Assembly (NCBI RefSeq): GCF_015234275.1
Contig: NZ_JADGII010000003.1
Length of the DNA: 64,000 nt
Reading direction: 5' to 3' (one strand)
Source: Prosthecochloris ethylica
Lineage (GTDB): Bacteria > Bacteroidota > Chlorobiia > Chlorobiales > Chlorobiaceae
The position numbers were made by a program, and so were the translations under genes. A model generated the notes under the pieces. The model was not told the DNA's origin. It worked only from the letters and a program-made list of their open reading frames with translations, and made no database searches. Positions within the stretch are counted from its first letter, which is position 1, and the number at the start of each line of letters is the position of its first letter. This document shows positions 18,959 to 27,149 of the stretch, one piece after another.

Positions 18959-20439
18959 TCCCCGGATGCAAGAGCGAGCTCACGAAGCTCCAGTTCATAA
19001 TTGACAATCTGCTGGATGTTATCGAGGAACCAGCGATCGATTCCGGTTGCCTCGTAGACTTCCTCGACCGTCGCACCGGCAAGAAATGCGTAACGCAGGT
19101 AGAACATCCTGTCAGCCTTCGGAATCCTGATTTTCTCGAGCAGGTCTTCCCTGGCGAACTTCTTCTGCTCCTGGGTCATGCCGAACACATTGATAATGTC
19201 CTTGCCGTCGCTGCCAAGACCGCCACGTCCGATTTCCAGCCCCCGAAGGGATTTCTGCAGGGCCTCACGGAAATTACGGCCGAACGCCATAACCTCTCCG
19301 ACAGACTTCATCTGAACGCCGAGGCGGGCATCGACATTCTTGAACTTCTCGAAATCCCAGCGCGGCACTTTCACCACGCAGTAGTCGATCACCGGCTCGA
19401 AGCTCGCCGGAGTCGTTTTGGTGATATCGTTCTGAATCTCGTCAAGCGTATAACCGACAGCGAGTTTGGCCGCCACTTTCGCGATCGGGAACCCTGTTGC
19501 CTTCGAGGCGAGTGCCGAGCTTCTCGACACCCTCGGGTTCATCTCGATCACAACGATCCGCCCGTTGTCGGGATTGATGGCAAACTGGATATTGCTTCCG
19601 CCGGTCTCGACACCGATTTCACGGATAATCTTGACCGAAGCATCCCTGAGTTCCTGGTACTGTCTGTCGGACAGCGTCTGTGCAGGAGCTACGGTAATAC
19701 TGTCACCGGTATGCACGCCCATCGGGTCGACATTCTCGATCGAGCAGACGATAATCACATTGTCCGCCAGATCACGAATCACCTCGAGTTCATACTCTTT
19801 CCAGCCGATCAGGCACTCTTCGACAAGCACTTCGCCGATCGGACTTTCGGCGATACCGCGACGTACCGCATCGTAATAATCCGACTTGGTTTCGGCAAAC
19901 CCGCCGCCGGTCCCACCGAGAGTGAATGAAGGGCGGATCACCATCGGCAACCCGATCTCCTCGAGCGCCTCCTTGGCTTCCTTCTCGTTGCGCACGAAAA
20001 AACCTTTGGCCATTTCGAGGCCCAGCTTTCTCATGGCATCACTGAAGAACTCGCGGTTCTCGGCTTTTCTGATCGCCCGAAGCTTGGCTCCGATCAGCTC
20101 GACCCCGTTACGCTCGAGAATCCCCTTTTCGGCGAGCTTGACAGCGGTATTGAGTGCCGTCTGCCCTCCCATGGTCGGCAGCAGGGCGTCTGGCTTCTCT
20201 TTTTCAATGATCTTCTGAACATACTCAGGTGTAATGGGCTCAATGTAGGTACTGTCGGCAAACTCCACATCGGTCATGATGGTCGCAGGATTGCTGTTGA
20301 CCAGAATGACACGGTAACCGTCCTCCTTGAGGGCCCTGCAGGCCTGGGTTCCTGAATAATCAAACTCGCATGCCTGACCGATCACGATCGGGCCTGCGCC
20401 TATAACCAGAATCGACTTGATATCTTCCCGTTTTGGCAC
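18955..20439 (-). CDS. carB: Carbamoyl-phosphate synthase large subunit, N-terminal half only
   Basis: 494 aa, where full-length CarB is about 1070. It aligns with the carboxyphosphate half: SILVIGAGPIVIGQACEFDY, LVNSNPATIMTD, LPTMGGQTALN, an ATP-grasp core (VIRPSFTLGGTGGGFA, IGWKEYELEVIRD, VETGGSNIQFAINP, IVIEMNPRVSRSSALASKAT) and the start of the oligomerisation domain (GIDRWFLDNIQQIVNYE). It stops there, and trpC begins immediately with a 4-nt overlap. There is no frameshifted remnant of the carbamoyl-phosphate half. This is therefore a natural split gene, as known in some archaea and deep-branching bacteria, with the other half elsewhere. It gives carbamoyl phosphate for pyrimidines and arginine. 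Confidence 0.9.
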   Translation of the reverse strand: MPKREDIKSILVIGAGPIVIGQACEFDYSGTQACRALKEDGYRVILVNSNPATIMTDVEFADSTYIEPITPEYVQKIIEKEKPDALLPTMGGQTALNTAVKLAEKGILERNGVELIGAKLRAIRKAENREFFSDAMRKLGLEMAKGFFVRNEKEAKEALEEIGLPMVIRPSFTLGGTGGGFAETKSDYYDAVRRGIAESPIGEVLVEECLIGWKEYELEVIRDLADNVIIVCSIENVDPMGVHTGDSITVAPAQTLSDRQYQELRDASVKIIREIGVETGGSNIQFAINPDNGRIVVIEMNPRVSRSSALASKATGFPIAKVAAKLAVGYTLDEIQNDITKTTPASFEPVIDYCVVKVPRWDFEKFKNVDARLGVQMKSVGEVMAFGRNFREALQKSLRGLEIGRGGLGSDGKDIINVFGMTQEQKKFAREDLLEKIRIPKADRMFYLRYAFLAGATVEEVYEATGIDRWFLDNIQQIVNYELELRELALASGE

Positions 20440-20501
20440 TTTTTTCCCCGGGTTTTAAGCTTGTAAAACAATAAACGATGACAATGTACAAAATAAATAA
20501 A

Positions 20502-20936
20502 TCACGGCTCAATCACACGGATCTCCTCCTGGTGAAACCCTCCTTCAGCGCGCCGCAGCCAGCAGGTCACTGCTGCAGGCTCACGGTTCTGCAGGGCGAT
20601 AATCAGCATCGAGTGCCCCGGTGTGGCAAAGTTGATATCGTTGTTCGATGGAACGGCGGGAGAGTCGAGATGGGAGTGGTACGACCCCACGATCTCATAA
20701 CCCAGGCCAAACGCTTCACGCTCCACCTCGAGGTACTCGGAGTATGATATTTCAAAACCCTTCTCCCTGCCCTCGTAGAGCACATTCTCACAGGGAGCGA
20801 TCTCGTATACCACATTTTCCATCTCCCCCTTGTGGTTTCTCTGCCGCTTGCCGGCAAACAGGCCGCAGCACTCATACGGATACGCTCTCAGTGCATGTTC
20901 CTGAACAATCTCGAACTGTCGACGGGGTAAACGCAT
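20502..20936 (-). CDS. JAMM/MPN+ (Mov34/PAD-1) family metalloprotease
   Basis: 144-aa single-domain JAMM protein. The Zn2+ ligands are visible: Glu in YECCGLFAG, and H-x-H ... D in GSYHSHLDSPAVPSNNDI, the JAMM signature with PS-x2-D. Bacterial stand-alone JAMM proteins (Mec+-like) cleave C-terminal extensions from ubiquitin-like sulfur carriers such as ThiS, MoaD or CysO, exposing the Gly-Gly tail. The substrate here is not evident because no sulfur-carrier gene lies in the window. It sits between purD (22-nt gap) and carB (62-nt gap) on the same strand. Confidence 0.85.
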   Translation of the reverse strand: MRLPRRQFEIVQEHALRAYPYECCGLFAGKRQRNHKGEMENVVYEIAPCENVLYEGREKGFEISYSEYLEVEREAFGLGYEIVGSYHSHLDSPAVPSNNDINFATPGHSMLIIALQNREPAAVTCWLRRAEGGFHQEEIRVIEP

Positions 20937-20958
20937 GGCAACCGGTTAAACAAGAAGA

Positions 20959-22248
20959 TCATAATGCCTTGGCGCCGATATCACGGCGGAAGTAACACCC
21001 GTCAAAGTGCACTCCGTCAACAGCCCTGTAAGCATTTTCGAGACTCTGCTTCAACGACGGCCCGACGGCGGTCACCGACACCACACGACCGCCCGATGTT
21101 TTCAGTACCCCATCGTCGAGCACGGTTCCCGCATGAAACAGCATAACGCCTTCAGTGGCAGAAACTGACGCATCGATGGAAATATTTTTACCTTTCTCGT
21201 AGCTGCCCGGATATCCCGCTGATGCCAGCACGACTGTAGACGCCGACTGATCCTGCATGCGGAACGGCACCTCATGCAGCCGCCCGTCGAGACTGGCACG
21301 AAGAGCTTCGACAAGATCGTCCTTCAGGAGAGGCAGCACCACCTGCGCCTCGGGATCACCCAGGCGAACGTTGAACTCGACCACAGACGGTTCACCACCA
21401 TCGATCATCAGGCCGACGTAGAGAAAACCGGTGTAGGGATGGCCATCCTCCCGCATCCCCTCGAGCGCAGGCTCGACAATACGACGGCAGACCTTCTGCA
21501 TGACCTCGCCGGTCACCACAGGAGCCGGAGCGTACGCTCCCATACCTCCGGTATTGCGGCCGGTATCCCCCTCCCCGATACGCTTATGATCCTGGGAGGG
21601 AAGAAACAGGCGGTACTCGGTACCGTCCGTCAGCACAAACACGCTGGCCTCCTGGCCCCTGAGAAACGATTCAATCACGACCTCGTCAGCGGCATCACCG
21701 AAAACCCGGTCGTCGAACATCGCCTCGATCGCCTGAAGTGCCTCGTCACGGCTCTCTGCAACGACAACCCCCTTACCCGCACACAACCCGCTTGCCTTGA
21801 TTACGCAAGCAAATGCAGCGGCAGACGAAGCAAGCATATCGATATGCGCCCGGGCATGCCCGGCATCGGTGAACACCTGGTAGTCAGCCGTCGGAATGCC
21901 CTGCCGCTTCATGAACGCTTTGGAAAACGCCTTGCTGGTCTCGAGCTGCGCGGCATAGCGGTCAGGGCCGATGATGGCAAGGCCCCTGTCACGAAAACGG
22001 TCGACAATTCCCAGCTCGAGCGGCTGTTCAGGCCCGACAACCGTCATCCCGATACCGTTCGATTCGGCAAACCCGAGCAGGGCATCGATATCCGTGGCTT
22101 TGAGTGAAACATTTTCAACGTTGCCCCCCATGGCGGCCGTCCCTCCGTTTCCGGGAGCGACATAGACATGGGTAACGAGAGGACTGGAGGCTATTGTCCA
22201 GGCAAGCGCGTGCTCTCTGGCACCGCTTCCGATAACGAGAACCTTCAT
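20959..22248 (-). CDS. purD: Phosphoribosylamine-glycine ligase
   Basis: 429-aa ATP-grasp enzyme for step 2 of purine synthesis, joining glycine to phosphoribosylamine. Signatures are KVLVIGSGAREHALAW, VGPEQPLELGIVD, FMKRQGIPTADYQVF, CVIKASGLCAGKGVVVA, DHKRIGEGDTGRNTGGMGAY, GFLYVGLMIDGGEPSVVEFN and FNVRLGDPEAQVVLPLL. The frame is open 8 codons further up, with an ATG at 22272, but the ATG at 22248 directly precedes the conserved KVLVIG. First gene of the minus-strand group purD-JAMM-carB-trpC. Confidence 0.95.
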   Translation of the reverse strand: MKVLVIGSGAREHALAWTIASSPLVTHVYVAPGNGGTAAMGGNVENVSLKATDIDALLGFAESNGIGMTVVGPEQPLELGIVDRFRDRGLAIIGPDRYAAQLETSKAFSKAFMKRQGIPTADYQVFTDAGHARAHIDMLASSAAAFACVIKASGLCAGKGVVVAESRDEALQAIEAMFDDRVFGDAADEVVIESFLRGQEASVFVLTDGTEYRLFLPSQDHKRIGEGDTGRNTGGMGAYAPAPVVTGEVMQKVCRRIVEPALEGMREDGHPYTGFLYVGLMIDGGEPSVVEFNVRLGDPEAQVVLPLLKDDLVEALRASLDGRLHEVPFRMQDQSASTVVLASAGYPGSYEKGKNISIDASVSATEGVMLFHAGTVLDDGVLKTSGGRVVSVTAVGPSLKQSLENAYRAVDGVHFDGCYFRRDIGAKAL

Positions 22249-22383
22249 AAAGGATGGCAGAAATGGTAACAAGAATTCATACTATATAGTCCGGGCCTGA
22301 TAAAAAACAAAGAAAAAAAAACATCCCCAAATTCCGCGTCATACCGGCAGGCATCGTGTATTTCTTTTCTTATTTTCCCCTTC

Positions 22384-23016
22384 ATGAACCGTCAAGCATC
22401 AAAACAGCTCCTTGCCGTTCTTTCCCGCTACCTGCTTCCGGGACTGCTGCGGCTCCTCTGTGCAACACTGAAGACCTCGGTGAACATAACAACTCCGCTG
22501 CCACGCAAAGGCCACGGTATGATCCTGGCATTCTGGCACGGCAACATGCTCAACGGCTGGATGCTGGCACGCACACTCACGACAGACAGAAGCACTGCCG
22601 CGGTGGTCAGTCTGTCCGACGATGGACGCATTCTCGCTGAAGCGCTGCGCGGGCTGGGGTTCAGCCTCATCCGGGGATCGAGTTCCCGGGGCGGCGGCAG
22701 CGTCAGGGACAGCATGCTGCACCATCTCGACAACGGAGGGGTGATCGCCATCACCCCTGACGGTCCCCGGGGGCCGCGACACCGGTTCAAATACGGCACC
22801 CTCGAACTTGCATCACGTCACGCCATCCCGCTGCTGTTCGCCCGCATCCACTGCCATCGGAGCTGGAAACTCAACAGCTGGGACCGTTTTGAAATCCCCA
22901 GGCCGTTCAGCAGGGTCGACATGACCGTCGAACAGCTTGACCTGCCTCCATTGCACAACCGAACAGACACCCGAAAGTGTGAAGAGCAGCTCGCTGCCAC
23001 ATACGCCACTCCCTAA
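22384..23016 (+). CDS. DUF374 lysophospholipid acyltransferase family protein
   Basis: 210-aa protein of the DUF374/LPLAT family. The catalytic-type block reads MILAFWHGNMLNGWML, with His and an acidic partner expected nearby. Also present are LGFSLIRGSSSRGGG, the substrate-binding block GGVIAITPDGPRGPRHRFKYG and HAIPLLFARIHC. An N-terminal hydrophobic stretch suggests membrane association. Members are thought to acylate lipid A or related lipids. The overlap with lpxK, the next gene, supports a lipid A role; the acyl acceptor is not known. Confidence 0.85.
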   Translation: MNRQASKQLLAVLSRYLLPGLLRLLCATLKTSVNITTPLPRKGHGMILAFWHGNMLNGWMLARTLTTDRSTAAVVSLSDDGRILAEALRGLGFSLIRGSSSRGGGSVRDSMLHHLDNGGVIAITPDGPRGPRHRFKYGTLELASRHAIPLLFARIHCHRSWKLNSWDRFEIPRPFSRVDMTVEQLDLPPLHNRTDTRKCEEQLAATYATP

Positions 23017-24076
23017 CCTGCTGCAGAAGCTCCTGGCCCCGGCCGCCAGCATCTACGGCATGATCATGACAGCCCGCAACAAGCTGTTCGATGCAGGAAT
23101 ACTGCGCTCCGAAACCGTCCCACTGCCAGTCATTTCAGTCGGCAACATCACCGCGGGAGGAACGGGCAAAAGCCCGATGGTCGACCTGTTCACGAAATAC
23201 GTACTCTCACAGGGAATCACCCCGGCAATCATCTCGCGCGGTTACGGCCGTACGACGCGGGGCGTCCGCCTGGTATCCGACGGACGCTCGCTGCTTCTCG
23301 ACAGCCGCGAAGCCGGTGACGAAACGGTTATGCTTGCCCGTCAGAACCCCGAAGCGATCGTCGTCGTCGCAGAACGACGCACAGCAGGCGCACGCTTTCT
23401 CATGGAGCACTTCCGCCACAATCTTCCCGGCGTCATCCTGCTCGACGATGCGTTTCAGCACCGCCGGATCCAAAGAGACCTCGATATTGTGCTGATCAAC
23501 GCCCGTGAACCGTTCTGGAAAAACCGCATGCTGCCAGCCGGCAGACTTCGCGAGCCCGTCAAAGGCATCAGGCGGGCCGACCTTGTCATCATCAACAAGC
23601 TCGACCGGGAGCACGACGGCAGAGATATCGAGGGCCCGCTCGCTGCATGGGGCATCCCCACGGCAAAAGCCCGCATCAGGACCGGAGAACTGGTCTGGGC
23701 AGGAGGAGAGGCTGGAAACAACCGGCGCTTCCTGGCGTTCGCAGGTATCGCCGGACCGGAAAGCTTTCTCGCTTCCCTGCGGCATCACGGCCTCGATATC
23801 GCTGAAACCGTCTGGTTCAGGGACCACGAGCCCTACACCGCTGCCAGCATCCGCTACATCATGAAAAAAGCCAGGCTGCACAGCCTGGCTCTCGTAACGA
23901 CAGAAAAAGATTTCATCCGGCTCAAAGCCACCCCTGAACTGCTCGATGAACTGACAACACTGCCATTGAGCTACCTGCCCATCGAACCCGAATTTTTTCC
24001 CGGCAGTCGCACACTCGTCGAATCCATGATCGACCGGGCAATCAGCAGCACACCACAGACTGATACTACTCCTTGA
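22979..24076 (+). CDS. lpxK: Tetraacyldisaccharide 4'-kinase
   Basis: About 365 aa, inner-membrane-associated kinase that phosphorylates the lipid A disaccharide at position 4'. The P-loop is ISVGNITAGGTGKSPMVDLF. Other blocks are ISRGYGRTTRGVRLVSDG, AGDETVMLARQNPEA, ILLDDAFQHRRIQRDLDIVL and a C-terminal VTTEKDFIRLKAT. I favour the GTG at 22979, which overlaps DUF374 by 38 nt. The frame is open to an ATG at 22937, which would give 379 aa and an 80-nt overlap. It ends convergently, overlapping the isochorismatase gene by 11 nt. Confidence 0.92.
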   Translation: MKSSSLPHTPLPNLLQKLLAPAASIYGMIMTARNKLFDAGILRSETVPLPVISVGNITAGGTGKSPMVDLFTKYVLSQGITPAIISRGYGRTTRGVRLVSDGRSLLLDSREAGDETVMLARQNPEAIVVVAERRTAGARFLMEHFRHNLPGVILLDDAFQHRRIQRDLDIVLINAREPFWKNRMLPAGRLREPVKGIRRADLVIINKLDREHDGRDIEGPLAAWGIPTAKARIRTGELVWAGGEAGNNRRFLAFAGIAGPESFLASLRHHGLDIAETVWFRDHEPYTAASIRYIMKKARLHSLALVTTEKDFIRLKATPELLDELTTLPLSYLPIEPEFFPGSRTLVESMIDRAISSTPQTDTTP

Positions 24077-24608
24077 TGATGGACGAAATTGCCTTGAACT
24101 GCTCCCCTTCGGCAATTTTCAGAAGCTCGAAAATCACCATTTCCGTACTCTTCACCCACGCTCCGGCCGTTTCGATGCAGTGAATACCGATATCACGGTT
24201 GTCGCGGCTGCGTGAAGACACCGCATCGGTAATCAGGTGAACGTTATAGCCGTACTCGATCAGCTCGACAGAGGTCTGGTAGACACACACATGCGACTCG
24301 ATCCCGGTCACAATGATCTCATTGCGGTTGATGGTACGAAGATGCTGCATAAACCCTTCGGCACCGCAGCAGCTGAACGAAACCTTCTCGAAAGGGGCCT
24401 CCTCGACCAGGAGCTCCCTGATGCTGTCAACTGTCACCCCCAGCCCTTTGGGATACTGCTCCGTATACAGCACCGGTACACCGAGAATCCTGCAGGCCCT
24501 GACCAGTTTTGAAATATTCTTCACCAGTGCCTCGGAATCATGGACCAGTCGGGCAAGCTTGCCCTGAACATCGATAATCAGAAGAACCGTCTCGTCACGT
24601 GTCAACAT
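24066..24608 (-). CDS. Isochorismatase family cysteine hydrolase
   Basis: 180-aa hydrolase of the isochorismatase/nicotinamidase superfamily. The catalytic triad is recognisable: Asp in VLLIIDVQGKLA, a Lys in the segment after VLYTEQYPKG, and Cys in IIVTGIESHVCVYQTSVELI with the usual cis-peptide context. Substrate cannot be assigned; members act on isochorismate, nicotinamide or N-carbamoyl compounds. I start at ATG 24608 (MLTRDETV), just before the conserved core. An upstream frame to 24659 adds 17 unconserved residues. Confidence 0.85.
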   Translation of the reverse strand: MLTRDETVLLIIDVQGKLARLVHDSEALVKNISKLVRACRILGVPVLYTEQYPKGLGVTVDSIRELLVEEAPFEKVSFSCCGAEGFMQHLRTINRNEIIVTGIESHVCVYQTSVELIEYGYNVHLITDAVSSRSRDNRDIGIHCIETAGAWVKSTEMVIFELLKIAEGEQFKAISSIIKE

Positions 24609-24716
24609 AGAGCAACGCCAATTAAAACTTTTAGGGAAAACCGGCTGTTTTTGCAGCACGGAACAACGACAAAACCTACAAAAACGTAATTTTTAAGATA
24701 CTGATTTTCCCGACAT

Positions 24717-25223
24717 ATGAACAATCAAAAAAAGCGCAACAACCCGTGGTGGCACGGCAAAAAAGGAGAGCATCTCGTTCTGCTGCAGTTCCTGATCCTC
24801 GTCACGTTTGTCATTCTGCCGGAATGGAGACCCGGCAGCCTCCATAACATGCAGGCTGTCGCCTCTGAGCTCCGCCTCGGCATCCTTGCCGTCTGCGGCC
24901 TGCTCGCCCTGCTCTTCGGCGGGCTCGGATCACATACGATCAGAGAGTACGTCACCCCGCTGCCCTACCCGGTCGACCACAATGAACTGGTGCAGCATGG
25001 AATTTACGCGTACGTCCGCCATCCCCTGTACAGCAGCCAGCTTATTGCCGGCCTGGGATGGAGCATCTATACTCTCAGCCTCTCCCACCTGCTCCTGCTG
25101 GCAGTCGCATTCCTGTTTTTCGACGTCAAGGCATCGAAAGAGGAACTGTGGCTTACCGAACGCCATCCGGAATACCGGACCTATGCCGCGAAAGTGAAAA
25201 AATTCATTCCCTGGGTGTATTGA
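24717..25223 (+). CDS. Isoprenylcysteine carboxyl methyltransferase-like membrane protein
   Basis: 168-aa protein with about four hydrophobic helices. The ICMT/PEMT-type C-terminal motif is clear: LVQHGIYAYVRHPLYSSQLI, then a second catalytic segment with EELWLTERHPEYRTYAAKVKKF. This fold uses S-adenosylmethionine to methylate small or lipidated substrates in the membrane. Bacterial members have varied or unknown roles (NnrU-like and phospholipid methyltransferase relatives), so the substrate is open. It is convergent with elbB, 9 nt apart. Confidence 0.82.
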   Translation: MNNQKKRNNPWWHGKKGEHLVLLQFLILVTFVILPEWRPGSLHNMQAVASELRLGILAVCGLLALLFGGLGSHTIREYVTPLPYPVDHNELVQHGIYAYVRHPLYSSQLIAGLGWSIYTLSLSHLLLLAVAFLFFDVKASKEELWLTERHPEYRTYAAKVKKFIPWVY

Positions 25224-25232
25224 AATTCACCC

Positions 25233-25889
25233 CTATGCCCTCGCGATCACGGCGTTGACGAGTTTTTCGATACCCTGGGCGACATGCCTGATCGACGGGC
25301 CGAGCATATATGCAGGAGTACTGATCACTTTTCCCTCTTTCGAAGCACAGATGTTGGCTACTTTGCAGTTGGCATGTGCCGCCCCGGTCGATTCGATCAC
25401 ACCGGCAGTTGCCTTGTCGTTACCGATCGTCAGCTCGACATCCTCCCGCCCGAGCACCCTGGCGGCAATCACCGGAGATATGCAGATAAAACCGAGAGGT
25501 TTGCCTGCATCGTAGAACGATCGAACTGCTTCGGCCACTGCAGGTAGCACCTCGAACTCGGCGCCCCTGAATGCATAATCACTGAGATTCTTGGCCGCAC
25601 CGTAGCCCCCCGGCAGCACCAGTGCATCGAGGTCAAGCGTCCCGATCTCCGCAAGATCGTGAATTTCACCACGGCAGATCCGTGCCGACTCGACAAGCAC
25701 ATTCCTGGTCTCTCCCTCCATTTCCTTGCCGGTCACATGATTGATCACGTGACGCTGGTCGATATCAGGAGCGAGGCAGACCGCCTGTGCTCCGGCAACA
25801 TCGATAGCAAGCAGCGTCAGCACGGCCTCGTGAATTTCCGAACCATCCATGACACCGCACCCTGAAAGCAGAACTCCTATCTTCTTCAT
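25233..25889 (-). CDS. elbB: ElbB-type DJ-1/PfpI family glyoxalase
   Basis: 218-aa member of the DJ-1/PfpI superfamily, ElbB subgroup. It starts KKIGVLLSGCGVMDGSEIHE. It contains LDALVLPGGYGAAKNLSDYA, PLGFICISPVIAARVLG with the nucleophile-elbow Cys, and KVISTPAYMLGPSIRHVAQG, all typical of ElbB. Homologues have glyoxalase activity and were once called isoprenoid biosynthesis proteins with amidotransferase-like domain. Real role unclear. A tiny hydrophobic open frame lies 24 nt upstream on the same strand. Confidence 0.9.
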   Translation of the reverse strand: MKKIGVLLSGCGVMDGSEIHEAVLTLLAIDVAGAQAVCLAPDIDQRHVINHVTGKEMEGETRNVLVESARICRGEIHDLAEIGTLDLDALVLPGGYGAAKNLSDYAFRGAEFEVLPAVAEAVRSFYDAGKPLGFICISPVIAARVLGREDVELTIGNDKATAGVIESTGAAHANCKVANICASKEGKVISTPAYMLGPSIRHVAQGIEKLVNAVIARA

Positions 25890-25913
25890 ACATTAAATCC
25901 GGTTTGAATGTAT

Positions 25914-25994
25914 TAGCTGAAATATGACAGAATACTGACAACAATATTGTACACAATAAACGCCCAGAGCAGAAAAACGAGCCATTTCATCATA
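25914..25994 (-). CDS. Possible 26-aa membrane peptide
   Basis: A short frame starts at ATG-ATG (25994, 25991) and encodes MMKWLVFLLWAFIVYNIV plus eight more residues (VSILSYFS), a single clear transmembrane helix with a Lys near the N terminus. It lies 24 nt before elbB in the same direction and outside the repeat island. I see no good Shine-Dalgarno, only a GAGG about 30 nt upstream, so coding is uncertain. It could be a small membrane protein or a leader peptide. Confidence 0.3.
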
Positions 25995-26300
25995 ACAGGT
26001 ATTTTTTTTCAATGTAAAACCTCCCTCCCTGCTTTCAAAACCACCGCGGGGATGCGCGTTGCGCAGTGACTGGTGACTGGGGCGCCTTCGGCGCGGAGAG
26101 AAAAGAGGCAAGAGACGAGAGGCAAGAGGCAGGAGCGCGTTGCGCAGTGACCGGTGACCGGAAAACGCGGGATAAGCTGTTGTGGCGGCAGGTGCCGGGG
26201 CGTTCGTCTGTTGGCGAAGGTTCGTCGCGGGCGAGCGCCGCTCGCCCCTGCACCATCAACCATTCACGAATAACATCAACACCTTTTGACTTTCTCCTGC
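25995..26300. repeat. Intergenic repeat island A (dispersed palindrome family)
   Basis: This gene-free stretch is made of repeats. A 19-bp palindrome GGGCGAGCG-C-CGCTCGCCC sits at 26229-26247. Its flanks (GTTGGCG.. before; CACCATCAACCATTCACGA after) match units at 45.4 kb and, reversed, at 63.9 kb. A 27-bp direct repeat starting GCGCGTTGCGCAGTGAC occurs at 26054 and 26135, followed by GGTGAC motifs. A purine-rich run (AAAAGAGGCAAGAGACGAGA) lies between. The second palindrome class, GGGTCAGCG, is absent here. No protein signal is credible in the frames that cross it. Confidence 0.75.
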
Positions 26301-26340
26301 GGAACCGTACTTTTCTGGCAGCATGATGATTTTTCGGTTT

Positions 26341-26356
26341 TTGTATAGACATACAA
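26341..26356. promoter_or_regulatory. Short dyad before the FISUMP lipoprotein start
   Basis: TTGTAT (26341-26346) and ATACAA (26351-26356) form a perfect 6-bp inverted repeat with a 4-nt spacer. Its last base is the A of the chosen ATG. It could be an operator or a hairpin limiting ribosome access. A/T-rich and short, so it may be chance. Confidence 0.25.
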
Positions 26357-27030
26357 TGAGATATTTCTCCGTTCCGCTGCTCTTGTTCTCGCTTGTTCTC
26401 TCCAGCCTTGCCGGCTGCGGCAGTGATACCATCCCGTCCTCTATCGAATCAGTAACCATAGGCCCGCAAACCTGGATGGCTGACAACCTCGATACCGGGC
26501 GCTACCGGAACGGCGACCCTGTCCGTCATGCCAGAACAGAAGAGGAATGGCACGACGCATTGTCCCGGGGCGAAGGGGCCTGGTGCTTCTATGCAAACAG
26601 GGAGACCAACCGTACCCGTCATGGAAGACTCTACAACTGGTATGCCGTCAACGATCCCCGAGGGCTCGCCCCGGAAGGGTGGCGCATAGCATCAGACCAT
26701 GACTGGCAGCAACTGACCGATCACCTCGGAGGCGCACTGAAAGCGGGTGGCCACCTGAAATCCCCCACCGGGTGGAACAGGCCGAACACCGGTGCCGACA
26801 ACAGTACACTGTTCGGAGCACTGCCGGCCGGCAGCCGCAACTGCCTCGGCAGTTTTTACGGAAAAGGGCGCTACGCCTACTTCTGGACATCGACACAAGC
26901 CGGCAGATTTGACGCGTGGAACCGTGAACTCAGCAGCACCAACAGTGAAGTCCGTCGGGTCAAAGTCAATAAAAGCCTCGGTTTTTCAGTCCGCTGCATA
27001 AAAAACATACCGGCAGCAACAAAGCATTGA
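26356..27030 (+). CDS. FISUMP-domain lipoprotein
   Basis: 224-aa exported lipoprotein. The N terminus RYFSVPLLLFSLVLSSLAGC is a clean lipobox signal (LAGC). The mature part matches the Fibrobacter succinogenes major paralogous (FISUMP) domain: IGPQTWMADNLDTGRYRNGD, GRLYNWYAVNDPRGLAPEGW, WQQLTDHLGGALKAGGHLK, GSFYGKGRYAYFWTSTQ and GFSVRCIKN. The domain is common in Bacteroidota/Fibrobacterota surface proteins and has a C-type-lectin-like flavour; its function is unknown. The frame opens 11 codons earlier, but the ATG at 26356 gives the proper signal peptide. Probably monocistronic, next to the repeat island. Confidence 0.88.
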   Translation: MRYFSVPLLLFSLVLSSLAGCGSDTIPSSIESVTIGPQTWMADNLDTGRYRNGDPVRHARTEEEWHDALSRGEGAWCFYANRETNRTRHGRLYNWYAVNDPRGLAPEGWRIASDHDWQQLTDHLGGALKAGGHLKSPTGWNRPNTGADNSTLFGALPAGSRNCLGSFYGKGRYAYFWTSTQAGRFDAWNRELSSTNSEVRRVKVNKSLGFSVRCIKNIPAATKH

Positions 27031-27149
27031 AATAAACCCGCAACCATCAGCACACACGGCATACCAGCGCACACTCGCAGAGACAGCCTCAGTGGGTCTG
27101 CAAACCCTCGAGCGTGAAGGCCTGCTTTGCGCCCGCTCCACACAAGAGG

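Noticed and set aside
26009..26352. Minus-strand frames over island A
   Set aside because: Similar translated repeat; no start signal or family.
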